Shown: positions 6,910 to 15,588 of the stretch, piece after piece
Numbering within the stretch: the first letter of the stretch is position 1
How the letters are laid out: every line of letters begins with the position of its first letter
DNA from: Pseudonocardia sp.
GTDB lineage: Bacteria > Actinomycetota > Actinomycetes > Mycobacteriales > Pseudonocardiaceae
Length of the DNA stretch: 39,328 bases
Assembly: GCF_025965585.1 (NCBI RefSeq)
Contig: NZ_JAOPWR010000064.1
Location: 1 to 39,328 of the forward strand
Reading direction: 5' to 3'
Notes under the pieces: model-generated
Seen by the model: the letters and a program-made list of their open reading frames with translations, nothing else
Told to the model about the DNA's origin: nothing
Database searches by the model: none
Translations under genes and position numbers: made by a program

Positions 6910-7752
6910 ATGACCGCACCGACCTCGCTGATCGACATGATCCTGAACCTGCTGCGCAACCCGAGTGCCGCGGCCGCGTTCCAGCAGGACCCGCAGAGCT
7001 TCCTCGCGTCGTGCGGCGCCGAGAACGTCTCCCCGGCCGACGTGCACGACGCGCTCGTGCTGGCCGCCGACGACGACCAGGACTGGGGCCGGCACGGCCA
7101 GCACCACGGCAGCGTCCCCCCGCCGCCGGTCCCGCAGCCCGGTGAGACCGAGCACGAGGCGGCCGTCCGCTACCTCAACACCTACGTGAACAACACCTAC
7201 GTCGACGCCCGTGAGACCAACGTCGACAACTCGATCAACCAGCACATCGACACCCACGGTGGCGACGTGGACCAGACCTTCGACAACCACTCCGTCGTCG
7301 CGTCCGGCGACGGCTCGGTGGCCGCCGGCGGCAACATCGACGGCTCCACCGTCACCACGGGCAACGACAACCAGGTCGGCGCGGGCAACATCAAGGGCGA
7401 CGGCAACGTCGTCGGCGACGGAAACCACGTCGTGAGCGGCAGCGACAACACCACCGCGTTCGGCAGCGGTGCGGCCAACAGCTCCTCCCTCGACCACGTG
7501 AACGTCAGCGACGGCGGGGGCCTCGCCGTCGGCGGCCCCGCGTCCGGCACGCAGAACACCACCGACTCGCACAACTCGGCGACCGCCACCACCACGACGG
7601 ACACGAGCTACGACCACTCGTTCACCACCGCCAACGAGAGCACCACGGGCTCGGACAACCACACCGACACCCACAACAGCACCGACTCGCACGACACCAC
7701 GCACCTGGACACGCTGAGCCACAACACGACGGACATCCACCCCGTCGCCTGA
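6910..7752 (+). CDS. IniB-like protein, second long paralogue
   Basis: 280 residues from ATG 6910 with AGGAG at 6895-6899. Residues 1-55 are a clear IniB N-terminal domain (TSLIDMILNLLRNPSAAAAF, then DPQSFLASCGAENVSPADV), here closest in look to mycobacterial IniB, which also begins with TSLID. A proline-rich linker (VPPPPVPQP) leads to the shared block NIDNSI/NVDNSI ... HIDTHGGDVDQ. The Gly/Asp/Asn repeat run follows (GNDNQVGAGNIKGDGNVVGD), then the shared NTTAFGSGAANSSS block and an Asp/Ser/His/Thr tail. It is directly upstream of iniA in the order iniB-iniA-iniC known from mycobacteria, so it is the positional IniB. A structural or scaffold role is inferred. Confidence 0.85.
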   Translation: MTAPTSLIDMILNLLRNPSAAAAFQQDPQSFLASCGAENVSPADVHDALVLAADDDQDWGRHGQHHGSVPPPPVPQPGETEHEAAVRYLNTYVNNTYVDARETNVDNSINQHIDTHGGDVDQTFDNHSVVASGDGSVAAGGNIDGSTVTTGNDNQVGAGNIKGDGNVVGDGNHVVSGSDNTTAFGSGAANSSSLDHVNVSDGGGLAVGGPASGTQNTTDSHNSATATTTTDTSYDHSFTTANESTTGSDNHTDTHNSTDSHDTTHLDTLSHNTTDIHPVA

Positions 7753-7802
7753 CGGCTCCCGGCGCTGCCCCGTCCCCGGAGTAGCCTCACCGGTGATGCG
7801 AC

Positions 7803-7850
7803 CACCGGCCCCGCCACACACCGGCACACACCGGCGTGGCGGGGCCGGTG
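7803..7850 (+). terminator. 15-bp hairpin between iniB-like gene and iniA
   Basis: CACCGGCCCCGCCAC (7803-7817) pairs perfectly with GTGGCGGGGCCGGTG (7836-7850) around an 18-nt loop containing ACACCGGCACACACCGG. It lies 51 bp after the iniB-like stop and 46 bp before the iniA GTG. It may end transcription fully or partly, making iniAC expression lower than iniB, or may stabilise a processed mRNA end. Confidence 0.6.
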
Positions 7851-7895
7851 TCGTCGTGTGAACACGTAGGTCGTCCGAGGGAGGGCAGATTCGCG

Positions 7896-9737
7896 GTGGC
7901 GGTTCCGGCAGCGGTCGACCTGGTCGATCTCGCGCTGAAGGCCACCACGGCCTACCAGCGCCCCGACCTGGGCGCCCGGTTGGTGCAGACGCGCAAGCGG
8001 CTCGTCGACCCGAACGTGCGCGTGCTCGTCGTCGGGGAGTTCAAGCAGGGCAAGAGCCAGCTCGTCAACGCGCTGGTGAACGCCCCCGTCTGCCCCGTGG
8101 ACGACGATGTCTCCACCGCCGTGCCCACCATCGTCAAGCACGCGGAGACCACCACCGTCACGCTCGTGCGCGACCGCGGCGAGAACTCCCCGCCCGAGCG
8201 CACCGAGGTGCCCTCGTCGCAGATCGCCCAGTACGTCTCCGAGGCCGGCAACCCGGGCAACCGCGCGATGCTGACCTACGCCGAGATCGGGATACCCCGC
8301 AAGCTGCTCGCCGGCGGACTCGTGCTCGTCGACACCCCCGGGGTCGGGGGCCTCGGCTCCGCGCACGGCGCCGCCACGATGTCGGCCCTGCCGAGCGCGG
8401 ACGCCGTGCTGCTCGTGTCCGACGCCGCGCAGGAGTACACCGGCCCGGAACTGGAGTTCCTCCAGTCGGCCCTCAAGCTGTGCCCCAACGTCGCGTGCGT
8501 GCTCACGAAGACCGACCTCTACCCGCACTGGCGCCAGATCATGGAGCTCGACCGCGGCCACCTCGGGCAGGCCGGCGTCAGCGCGGAGATCTTCCCCGTC
8601 TCGTCGATGCTGCGACTGCACGCAGCCCAGACGCAGGACGAGACGCTGATGAACGAGTCGGGCTTCCGGGAGCTGGTGAACTTCCTGCTGCACCGGGTGG
8701 TGGCCCGCGCCGACGACCTGGACCGGCGCTCCACCAGCCAGGACGTCATCGCCGTCTGCGAGCAGATGGCCGCGGGCATGAAGGCCGAGCTGACCGCCCA
8801 GGAGGACCCCGAGCGCATCGAGGCGCTGGTGGGGGAGCTGACCCGGGCCAAGACCCGCGCCGACGAGCTCAAGCAGCGGTCGGCACGCTGGCAGATCACC
8901 CTCAACGACGGGGTGGGCGACCTGCAGTCCGACATCGACTACGACCTGCGCGACCGCCTCCGCACCATCGGCCGCGAGGCCGAGCAGCTCCTCGACGACG
9001 CCGACCCGAAGGTCATCTGGGAGCAGTTCGCCGAGTGGTTCCACCAGCAGGTGTCGTCCGCGGCGTCGGCCAACTTCGTCTGGGCCGCCGAGCGGGCCCG
9101 CTACCTCGCGGGCCAGGTGGCCGAGCACTTCGCGGAGGGCGCGGAGGTGGCGCTGCCACAGCTGCGCTTCGACCAGTCGGAGAGCCTCGCGGGCAAGGTC
9201 GACGCGCTGTCGCAGCCGGTGTCGGAAGCGATGGGCATCGGCGGCAGGCTCCTCACCGGCATGCGCGGCGGCTACGGCGGCATGCTCATGATCGGCATGG
9301 CCACCACGCTCGCCGGTCTCGCGCTGCTCAACCCGCTGTCCATCGGTGCCGGGGTGCTGTTCGGCACCAAGACCGTGCGCGACGAGCGCAAGCGCGAGCT
9401 GGCCCGCCGTCAGGCCGAGGCCAAGACGGCGGTGCGCAAGCACATCGACGAGGTCACCTTCCAGGTCGGCAAGGACTCCCGCGACATGCTGCGCCGCACC
9501 CAGCGCGACCTGCGCGACCACTTCAGCGGCATCGCCGAGGAGGTCAGCACCTCGCTGGCGCAGTCGGTGCTCGCGGCGCAGAGCGCGGTCAGCGCCACCA
9601 CGTCCGAGCGCGAGACGCGCATCCGCGACCTCAAGGCCGAGCTCGGCCGCATCGACGCCGTCGCGCAGCGTGCCAAGGCACTGGTCACCGAACAGGCGTC
9701 GGCCCCGCAGCCGGCCGCCGTGGGCATGGGCACGTGA
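7896..9737 (+). CDS. iniA: IniA-type dynamin-like GTPase
   Basis: 613 residues from GTG 7896, the start that removes a non-homologous extension; a GAGGGAGGG ribosome site lies just upstream. The GTPase motifs are all visible: P-loop GEFKQGKS (47-54), switch threonine in VSTAVPTIV, DTPG (146-149) and TKTD (204-207). A long helical middle domain follows. A hydrophobic membrane-contact segment lies at about 461-490 (GMLMIGMATTLAGLALLNPL), then a charged coiled-coil C-terminus (RKRELARRQAEAKTAVRKHI to AVAQRAKALV). Mycobacterial IniA, about 640 residues, is a dynamin-like protein that remodels membranes and is induced by isoniazid, ethambutol and other wall stress. The stop overlaps the iniC start by 4 bp, so the two are translated together, probably as partners. 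Confidence 0.92.
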   Translation: MAVPAAVDLVDLALKATTAYQRPDLGARLVQTRKRLVDPNVRVLVVGEFKQGKSQLVNALVNAPVCPVDDDVSTAVPTIVKHAETTTVTLVRDRGENSPPERTEVPSSQIAQYVSEAGNPGNRAMLTYAEIGIPRKLLAGGLVLVDTPGVGGLGSAHGAATMSALPSADAVLLVSDAAQEYTGPELEFLQSALKLCPNVACVLTKTDLYPHWRQIMELDRGHLGQAGVSAEIFPVSSMLRLHAAQTQDETLMNESGFRELVNFLLHRVVARADDLDRRSTSQDVIAVCEQMAAGMKAELTAQEDPERIEALVGELTRAKTRADELKQRSARWQITLNDGVGDLQSDIDYDLRDRLRTIGREAEQLLDDADPKVIWEQFAEWFHQQVSSAASANFVWAAERARYLAGQVAEHFAEGAEVALPQLRFDQSESLAGKVDALSQPVSEAMGIGGRLLTGMRGGYGGMLMIGMATTLAGLALLNPLSIGAGVLFGTKTVRDERKRELARRQAEAKTAVRKHIDEVTFQVGKDSRDMLRRTQRDLRDHFSGIAEEVSTSLAQSVLAAQSAVSATTSERETRIRDLKAELGRIDAVAQRAKALVTEQASAPQPAAVGMGT

Positions 9738-11236
9738 CCGCTCCGCGTCCCCAGCTCGGTTCGGTGGTGCGGGTGCTGCTGCGCCGCACGATCGACACCT
9801 ACCGCGACAGCCCGCAGGCCGTCGGCTGGCTGCAGCACAACCTCGACCGCTTCGACGAGCCGCTGCGCGTCGCCATCGCCGGCAAGGTCAAGGCGGGCAA
9901 GTCCACGCTGCTCAACGCGCTCGTGGGGGAGGAGATCGCCCCCACCGACGCGGGCGAGTGCACGCGCGTCGTCACCTGGTACCAGGACGCGCAGGTGCCG
10001 AAGGTGACGATGTTCCCCCGCAACGCGTCGCCCCGGCAGCTGACGATCCACCGCAACCAGGGCGCGCTGTCGTTCGACCTGGCCGGAACGCCGGTCGACC
10101 AGGTGGACAAGCTCGAGGTGCAGTGGCCCTCACAGAGCCTGCGCACGCAGACGCTCATCGACACGCCCGGCATCGCGTCGCTGTCGCGGGAGACCTCGGC
10201 CCGCGCCGGGGCGTTCCTCGCGCCGGACGACTCGCCCAGCCAGGCCGACGCCGTCATCTACCTGATGCGGCACCTGCACGCCACCGACGTGAACTTCCTC
10301 GAGTCGTTCTACGACCAGGGGGTCGCGCGGGCCACCCCGATCAACACGATCGCGGTGCTGTCGCGGGCCGACGAGATCGGTGTCGGCCGCCTCGACGCAC
10401 TCAGCTCGGCGCGGCGCATCGCCCGCCGCTACCGGGCCGACGACAAGATCCGGGGCCTGTGCCAGACGGTCGTCGCGGTGGCGGGGCTGCTCGCCCAGAC
10501 CGGCCGCACCATGCGCCAGCACGAGTTCAGCGCACTCAGCGCGCTGGCCGCCCTGCCCCGCTCCGATCTCGACGGCCTGCTGCTCTCGGTGGACCGCTTC
10601 TCCCGCGTCGAGCTCGCCGGCGCCCCGGATCCCGAGGTCCGCGCCCGGCTGATGGAGCGGTTCGGCCTGTTCGGCGTCCGGCTGTCCACCACCCTGATCC
10701 GGCAGGGCATGACCGATCCGAACACCATCGCCACCGAGCTGGTGCGCCGCAGCGGGCTCGACGAGCTGCGCACGGTGCTCGCCACCCAGTTCACGGAGCG
10801 CCGCGACCTGCTCAAGGCCCGCTCGGCGCTGCTCGCCGTCGACCTGGTGCTCACCCGCGAGCCGCGCCCCGCCGCCGCCCCCCTCGCCGCCGAGGTGGAG
10901 CGCATCCTCGCGGGCGCCCACGAGTTCGCCGAGCTGCGGCTGCTGTCGACGATCCGGTCGGGGGTGGTGAAGCTGGCCCCCGAGGTGCTCGACGAGGCCG
11001 AGCGCCTCCTCGGCGGTGACGGCGGCTCGGCCGCGGCCCGGCTCGGCCTCGACCCGGGAGCCGGCCCCGAAGACCTCCGCGCGGCCGCGCTCGACGCCGT
11101 CACCCGCTGGCAGCGGCGGGGCGAGAGCCCGATGTCGAGCCGCGCGGTGTCCGACGTCGCACGGCTGGTGGTGCGCAGCTGCGAGGGCGTGCTCGCCGGG
11201 CTGGGCCCCGACTTCCGCGGCGGGGTGCACCACTGA
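9734..11236 (+). CDS. iniC: IniC-type dynamin-like GTPase
   Basis: 500 residues from GTG 9734, which overlaps the iniA stop (GTGA). P-loop GKVKAGKS (50-57), G2 threonine in DAGECTRVVTWY, and DTPG (143-146) are present. The G4 position reads SRAD (210-213), not the usual (N/T)KxD; the Asp is kept. The rest is helical (ALSALAALPRSDLDGLLLS, AELRLLSTIRSGVVKLAPEV) without a clear transmembrane segment, as expected for the partner subunit. Length agrees with mycobacterial IniC (about 490 residues). With IniA it should form a GTP-driven membrane-shaping pair beneath the envelope. The iniA-iniC pairing and order are conserved with mycobacteria. Confidence 0.92.
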   Translation: MTAPRPQLGSVVRVLLRRTIDTYRDSPQAVGWLQHNLDRFDEPLRVAIAGKVKAGKSTLLNALVGEEIAPTDAGECTRVVTWYQDAQVPKVTMFPRNASPRQLTIHRNQGALSFDLAGTPVDQVDKLEVQWPSQSLRTQTLIDTPGIASLSRETSARAGAFLAPDDSPSQADAVIYLMRHLHATDVNFLESFYDQGVARATPINTIAVLSRADEIGVGRLDALSSARRIARRYRADDKIRGLCQTVVAVAGLLAQTGRTMRQHEFSALSALAALPRSDLDGLLLSVDRFSRVELAGAPDPEVRARLMERFGLFGVRLSTTLIRQGMTDPNTIATELVRRSGLDELRTVLATQFTERRDLLKARSALLAVDLVLTREPRPAAAPLAAEVERILAGAHEFAELRLLSTIRSGVVKLAPEVLDEAERLLGGDGGSAAARLGLDPGAGPEDLRAAALDAVTRWQRRGESPMSSRAVSDVARLVVRSCEGVLAGLGPDFRGGVHH

Positions 11237-11241
11237 CCTCG

Positions 11242-11430
11242 GTGCTGGTCCACCTCGTCGCGGTCGCGGTGCTCGCCGGCGCCGGGTGGGCCGTGCAGGT
11301 GGTCGTCCACCCGGCGTTCGCCCTGGTGGGGGACGCGGAGTGGCCTACCTGCCACCGGCGTCACCGGTCGGCCATCGCCGCGGTCGTGCTGCTGCGGCCG
11401 TGGCCGCCGCGACGATCGCCACCTGACGAC
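11242..11430 (+). pseudogene. broken N-terminal piece of a small membrane protein
   Basis: From a GTG 5 bp after the iniC stop, the frame reads LVHLVAVAVLAGAGWAVQVV, then VHPAFALVGDAEWPTCHRRH and SAIAAVVLL. This looks like the first membrane helix and loop of a small actinobacterial integral membrane protein. It then loses hydrophobicity (RPWPPRRSPPDDPRH). In another frame the same bases would read AAVAAATIAT followed by a stop near 11426, so a frameshift around 11390-11400 has probably broken the gene. The remainder of the expected protein is missing before the convergent iniR gene. It may once have been the last gene of the iniBAC operon. Confidence 0.5.
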
Positions 11431-11457
11431 CCTCGTCACGGCGTCTTCTTCGTCGCA

Positions 11458-11472
11458 GAGCCCGATGGGCTC
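11458..11472 (-). terminator. short hairpin at the iniR stop codon
   Basis: GAGCCC-GAT-GGGCTC is a perfect 6-bp stem with a 3-nt loop that overlaps the first bases of the iniR stop. On the minus strand it is followed by an A/G-rich stretch, not a U-tract, so termination strength is uncertain. Confidence 0.35.
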
Positions 11473-14158
11473 AGCCGTCGTGGCCGACGATCTGGCGGAG
11501 GTGGGCGAAGAGCTCACCGCGACTGCCCGAGCCGAGGCGCTGGCGCATCCGGGCCACATGGTGCTCCACCGTCTTGGCGGAGATGAACAGCTGCTCGCCG
11601 ATCTGCTTGTAGGTCAGGCCCTCCAGCACCAGGGCCGCCACCTCGCGCTCGCGGTCGCTGAGTGGACCTTCCCCGGCGTCGTCGACCTCGGGTTCGGGCT
11701 CCGGCGTCGCCACCGCCTCGGGGGAGAGGCCCGTGTGCTCGCCGATCACGGGGTCGACGGTGGGCCGGGCGGTGGGGCCCGTGCTCTGCAACGCGCGGGC
11801 ACAGCCGAGCAGGGCGGTCATCGCCTTGCGGTCGCGGGTACGGATGGCGGCCTGCCCGGCGAGCTTCCCGCCCTCCCACGCCAGCCCGACCGCGTGCAGC
11901 CCGCGGGCCGCGGACTCGACACCCTCGGCGTCGACCTCGGCGTCCAGCATCCGCACCCAGTGCGGCGCGGCAGTGGCCAGCGCGGCGGCGTAGCGGCTGA
12001 CGCCCGCCGCGGCCTCGAGCGCGGCCGCGTGGAGCTGCGCGGACTCGCGGGACTCGGCCAGGATCGCGGCCTGCAGCGCCGACCAGTGCAACGGCGCCGC
12101 CCACAGCGCAGGATTGCCGAGGCGGTCGAGCAGCGCGGCGGCCTCGTCGAGGTGCGGGCGGACCCAGCTCGACTCGCGCAGCCGGGTGGCCGCGATCGAC
12201 AGCTCACCGAGCTGCTGCAGCACGAACAGGTCGACGGGATGGCGCACGATGGCCTCGCGGGCGCGGCCCCAAGCGGGCATCAGCGCGGCGAGGTCGCCGG
12301 TGCGCCGGGCCAGCGCCACCTCGAGCGCGGCCGCGAGGAACTCGTCGCGGGGCTCCAGCGCCCGCCCTGGCGGTGACGCCGCAGCGAGCGCGGACCGGGC
12401 GGCGGGCGTGGCCCCACGGAACAGTGCGATCCAGCCGAGCAGCAGCCGGTGGCGCGTGGCCGCCCCGCTCCCGCCCAGCCGCACACGCATGGCCCGCTCC
12501 AGCACGGACTGCGCCACATCGAGCTCGCCGCAGTGCACGGCGACGAGCGCCGCGAGGGCGGCGGGGGTGTCGGGCAGCAGCGCTGCGCGCCTGCTCGACT
12601 CCAGCAGCGCCGCAGCCCGGGTCAGCTCCGACAGCGCCGCGGTGGGCGAGCCGGCCACCGAGTCGTAGACGCCCTGCGCCATCAGCTCCTCGGCACCGGC
12701 CAGCAGCGTCGGGGGACGGCGGGGCGCGCCCGAGGGGACGCTCGGGTGCAACACCTCCCGGGCCTCGTCCAGCGCGCCGGTGCCGATCAGGGCCGGCACG
12801 GCCAGCACGGCACCGCGGCCCATCGACTCCGAGCCCATCCAGCGGTAGAGCTCCGCACTGCGGGCGAGCATGCCCCGGCGCGCGAGGACGGCGGCGGCGA
12901 CGCTGCCGGCCTGCACGACGTCGGTCGGCGGGACCTGGTCGGACGCGGACAGCACCTCGTCGGCGCGGGTCAACGCGAGATCGAGGTTCCCGTTCAGCAT
13001 GGCTCCCTCGGCACGGCGGGCGGCCAGCTCCAGCGACGGGCTGCCGGCCAGCACCGCGGCCTCGAACAGCTCCTCGGCCGCACCACTGCCGCTGCGCAAC
13101 GCCTCCTCGGCGGCCGCGACGAACACCGCCGCCACGCGTTCCCCGCCGGCTCCGGTGCCGAGCAGGCCCCGTGCGGCGGACAGGACGCTGCCGCCGCGGC
13201 CCAGCTCCAGCTCCGCCAGCGCGCGCCGCGTCTCCAGCCGGGACGCGGGGGGCGTGCGGGCGAGCACAGCGGCCGAGACCAGTGGCACCGCGCGCCCGTC
13301 GGCGGTGAGGAGTCCCTCGGCGCGGGCGGCCTCGACCAGCTCGTCGAGCATCACGCCCTCGGGGGCGGCGTCGGGCCACAGCAGCGGGAGCAGCACCTCG
13401 CGCTCCAGCGGTGCCCCGAGGGCACACGCGCGCAGCAGGTCGCGCACCCCCGGCGCCATGCCCTGCACCACGTAGCCCACCTGGGCGAGCAGGCCCGCGG
13501 GCACGCAGGCCGCGTCGGACGCCTGCAGGCGGGACCGGTCGCCGCCCGCCTTCTCGACGAGCGCGGTGAGCAGCCGGTCGACGAGCGCGGGCTGGCCTGC
13601 CGTCTGGGTGTGCACGGCGTCGATCACGGCGTCGGCGATCGCGTCGGAGCGGTCGCCGAACAGCAACCCGGCCCGGGCCGCGACCCCCGTGCGGTCCAGC
13701 GCCTCCAGCACCACGGGGGGACGGCCCGCGGCCAGCGCCGCGCCGAGTGCCCCCGATCCGGTGGGGCGGGGCCACGGCCGGTGGGCGACCACGACGTGCG
13801 CGCTCCCACCGGTGGCGAACGCGGTGAGGCGCTGCAGCGCGGAGGTGGGCAGTAGGTGCACGTCGTCGACGAGCAGGGCCTCTCCGGTGCGGAGGTCCTC
13901 GCCCTCCGGCGGCAGCTCGCGGCGGACCGGGACCCCCGCGGTGCGGAAGGCGACCTCCAGCGCATCGAGCAGCGTGGACTTGCCGTGACCACCGGGCCCT
14001 ACGACGTCCACCCGGCGCACGGACGCGGGAGACGACGTCACCTCGCGCACCAACCTGCGGGCGACAGGGGACCCGGCCAGCGCCGCGTCGGGACCGGGGA
14101 GCCCGGTGGTACTCGGCGCCCGCACGGTCACGAAACGCGCCTCCTCGGTGTCGTCCAT
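11471..14158 (-). CDS. iniR: IniR-type signal-transduction ATPase with LuxR HTH
   Basis: 895 residues from ATG 14158. The N-terminal STAND/AAA-like ATPase has Walker A GPGGHGKST (54-62) and Walker B ALLVDDVHLL with Asp98-Asp99. A long Ala/Leu-rich helical-repeat middle (about 300-800) follows. The C-terminus is a LuxR/GerE helix-turn-helix (LSDREREVAALVLEGLTYKQ, IGEQLFISAKTVEHHVARMR). This is the layout of MalT-like regulators. In mycobacteria IniR (Rv0339c), a similar-sized ATPase regulator beside iniBAC, activates iniBAC during envelope stress and responds to trehalose. Position next to iniC and the domain order support the same role here. Its likely targets are the 19-bp boxes upstream of the iniB-like genes. 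The signal sensed in this organism is unknown. Confidence 0.85.
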   Translation of the reverse strand: MDDTEEARFVTVRAPSTTGLPGPDAALAGSPVARRLVREVTSSPASVRRVDVVGPGGHGKSTLLDALEVAFRTAGVPVRRELPPEGEDLRTGEALLVDDVHLLPTSALQRLTAFATGGSAHVVVAHRPWPRPTGSGALGAALAAGRPPVVLEALDRTGVAARAGLLFGDRSDAIADAVIDAVHTQTAGQPALVDRLLTALVEKAGGDRSRLQASDAACVPAGLLAQVGYVVQGMAPGVRDLLRACALGAPLEREVLLPLLWPDAAPEGVMLDELVEAARAEGLLTADGRAVPLVSAAVLARTPPASRLETRRALAELELGRGGSVLSAARGLLGTGAGGERVAAVFVAAAEEALRSGSGAAEELFEAAVLAGSPSLELAARRAEGAMLNGNLDLALTRADEVLSASDQVPPTDVVQAGSVAAAVLARRGMLARSAELYRWMGSESMGRGAVLAVPALIGTGALDEAREVLHPSVPSGAPRRPPTLLAGAEELMAQGVYDSVAGSPTAALSELTRAAALLESSRRAALLPDTPAALAALVAVHCGELDVAQSVLERAMRVRLGGSGAATRHRLLLGWIALFRGATPAARSALAAASPPGRALEPRDEFLAAALEVALARRTGDLAALMPAWGRAREAIVRHPVDLFVLQQLGELSIAATRLRESSWVRPHLDEAAALLDRLGNPALWAAPLHWSALQAAILAESRESAQLHAAALEAAAGVSRYAAALATAAPHWVRMLDAEVDAEGVESAARGLHAVGLAWEGGKLAGQAAIRTRDRKAMTALLGCARALQSTGPTARPTVDPVIGEHTGLSPEAVATPEPEPEVDDAGEGPLSDREREVAALVLEGLTYKQIGEQLFISAKTVEHHVARMRQRLGSGSRGELFAHLRQIVGHDG

Positions 14159-14351
14159 GAGCGCAGGTGATCGTACTCACTCCCATCACGGACCGGTCAC
14201 GGCACCGGTGACCTCGGGCCCAGAGATCACCCGTATGAGAGCCCCTCGTCCGACGCGAGCGTGCGCGCAGTAACCCCCGTCCGGGGCGCGCCGACCCCGC
14301 GGCCGAGGGCGAACTGGTTCGCCGGGTGGGCGATGCGGGTCGCCGGGGCGG

Positions 14352-15449
14352 TCAGCGGGGTGGGCCCACCGGGTCGGAGGACGGGGGGATGGGGGCGCCG
14401 CCGGTGCCCAGCAGCCGCTGCCAGACCGGCGCGGTGACGACGTCGGGGACGCTCTCGGTGTCGCGGGTCGCGGCCAACGCGGCCACCGCCTTCGCCCCGT
14501 CGCCGCTCTCCCCGTACCGGACCGTGCGGGCCAGCTCCGGCCAGGACTCCCCGCCGAGCACGCCGTTGATCTCCTCCGCCCCGGTGGCGAGCTGGAACCG
14601 GCGGACAGCGGCGGCCGTGGTGGCGTCGAACGTTCCGTCGGGCTCGCCCTCGGTCATGCCGGCATCCCGTAGGAGGTACTGCGCCGCCGTGACGTCGGGG
14701 CCGCTGTCGCCCTCCTGCAGCAGCGGCCAGGACGCCTTCTGCGCCTCCTCGCCCTCGATGCGCTGCCCGATCAACCCGCCGACCTCGGTGCGCAGCCGCG
14801 GGAGCATGCCGTAGAGGTGGTCGCCGGGGCAGGCGGTGTTCTTGAAGTCGCGGTGGCCGTAGATCTCGGTGGCCTTGATGCCGTACTGCCGGCAGATGTA
14901 CGCGCACGTGTCACGCAGCCGGTTCCACATCGCCGCGGGCGGCCCGACCGTCGAGTAGGTGCCCTCGTTCTCGATGCCGATCGACACGATGTTCTGCCCG
15001 GTGCAGTGCGCGCCCTCCACCTGGCGCTGGCCGATGCGCAGCACCTCGAGGCTGCGGTGGCGCCCCTCCATCAGGAACCCACCGCGGCTGATCGTGAAGT
15101 GCTGGCCGGTGTCGAGCCAGCCGCGGACGTCCATGTGGAAGTTCTGGATGCTGCGGGCGAGGGCGAAGGCGGCGTTCTGACTCGTGTCGGCCTGGTTCGG
15201 CGTGGCCGTGTGGTGCACGAGGATCTTGACGGGCCGCTGGTTCCAGATCGGCACGACCGCGCTGTTGGGGCGGGCCTTCCATCCGGCACAGTCCGTGATT
15301 GGGGGCCCGGCGTCGGCCCACGCAGTACCCGATCCGAGGGCCGACCCGAGCACCCCGCCGACACCCAGCGCGACGCCGCCCATCAGCAGGCGGCGGCGAC
15401 CGACCCCCGCGTCGGCGATCTCAGCTCCGACGGTCACTCGCCTCGTCAT
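14352..15449 (-). CDS. Tat-exported N-acetylmuramoyl-L-alanine amidase (PGRP/amidase_2) with peptidoglycan-binding repeats
   Basis: 365 residues from ATG 15449, preceded by GGGGGGTGGC. A twin-arginine signal ([16 protein letters not shown], 17-32) ends at AWA-DA near 45. The amidase domain (about 50-220) shows the first zinc ligand in VHHTATP (His79/80), then GIENEGTY and [11 protein letters not shown] with the second His and the Cys eight residues apart. A Thr lies two residues before the Cys, the pattern of catalytic PGRPs. Two peptidoglycan-binding-1 type segments follow: [20 protein letters not shown] with [15 protein letters not shown], and a weaker [15 protein letters not shown]. It should cut the L-alanine-muramic acid bond of peptidoglycan outside the membrane. 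It is divergent from fadE5 and lies beside the envelope-stress module. Confidence 0.9.
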   Translation of the reverse strand: MTRRVTVGAEIADAGVGRRRLLMGGVALGVGGVLGSALGSGTAWADAGPPITDCAGWKARPNSAVVPIWNQRPVKILVHHTATPNQADTSQNAAFALARSIQNFHMDVRGWLDTGQHFTISRGGFLMEGRHRSLEVLRIGQRQVEGAHCTGQNIVSIGIENEGTYSTVGPPAAMWNRLRDTCAYICRQYGIKATEIYGHRDFKNTACPGDHLYGMLPRLRTEVGGLIGQRIEGEEAQKASWPLLQEGDSGPDVTAAQYLLRDAGMTEGEPDGTFDATTAAAVRRFQLATGAEEINGVLGGESWPELARTVRYGESGDGAKAVAALAATRDTESVPDVVTAPVWQRLLGTGGAPIPPSSDPVGPPR

Positions 15450-15588
15450 GCCACCCCCCGATCGAACCTCACCGGCCTCATCCGTGCACAGGAGAACCAT
15501 GCGTCCCGAACGCACCGTGCACAATGCCGGGCCCCGAACGTGTGAGCACTCGGACGGGTGGCCGCGCCGACCTGCTGCCTTGCCCCGG

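Noticed and set aside
5263..7827. Very long open frame antisense to the iniB-like genes (minus strand)
   Set aside because: Its product is a monotonous Val/Gly/Arg/Asp run produced by GC-rich, repeat-encoding DNA read backwards. The plus-strand genes have ribosome sites and a recognisable domain.
8480..9733. Open frame upstream of and continuous with iniC, suggesting a longer fused protein
   Set aside because: It is the shifted frame of iniA. The GTGA overlap at 9734 and the normal length of IniC give the real start.
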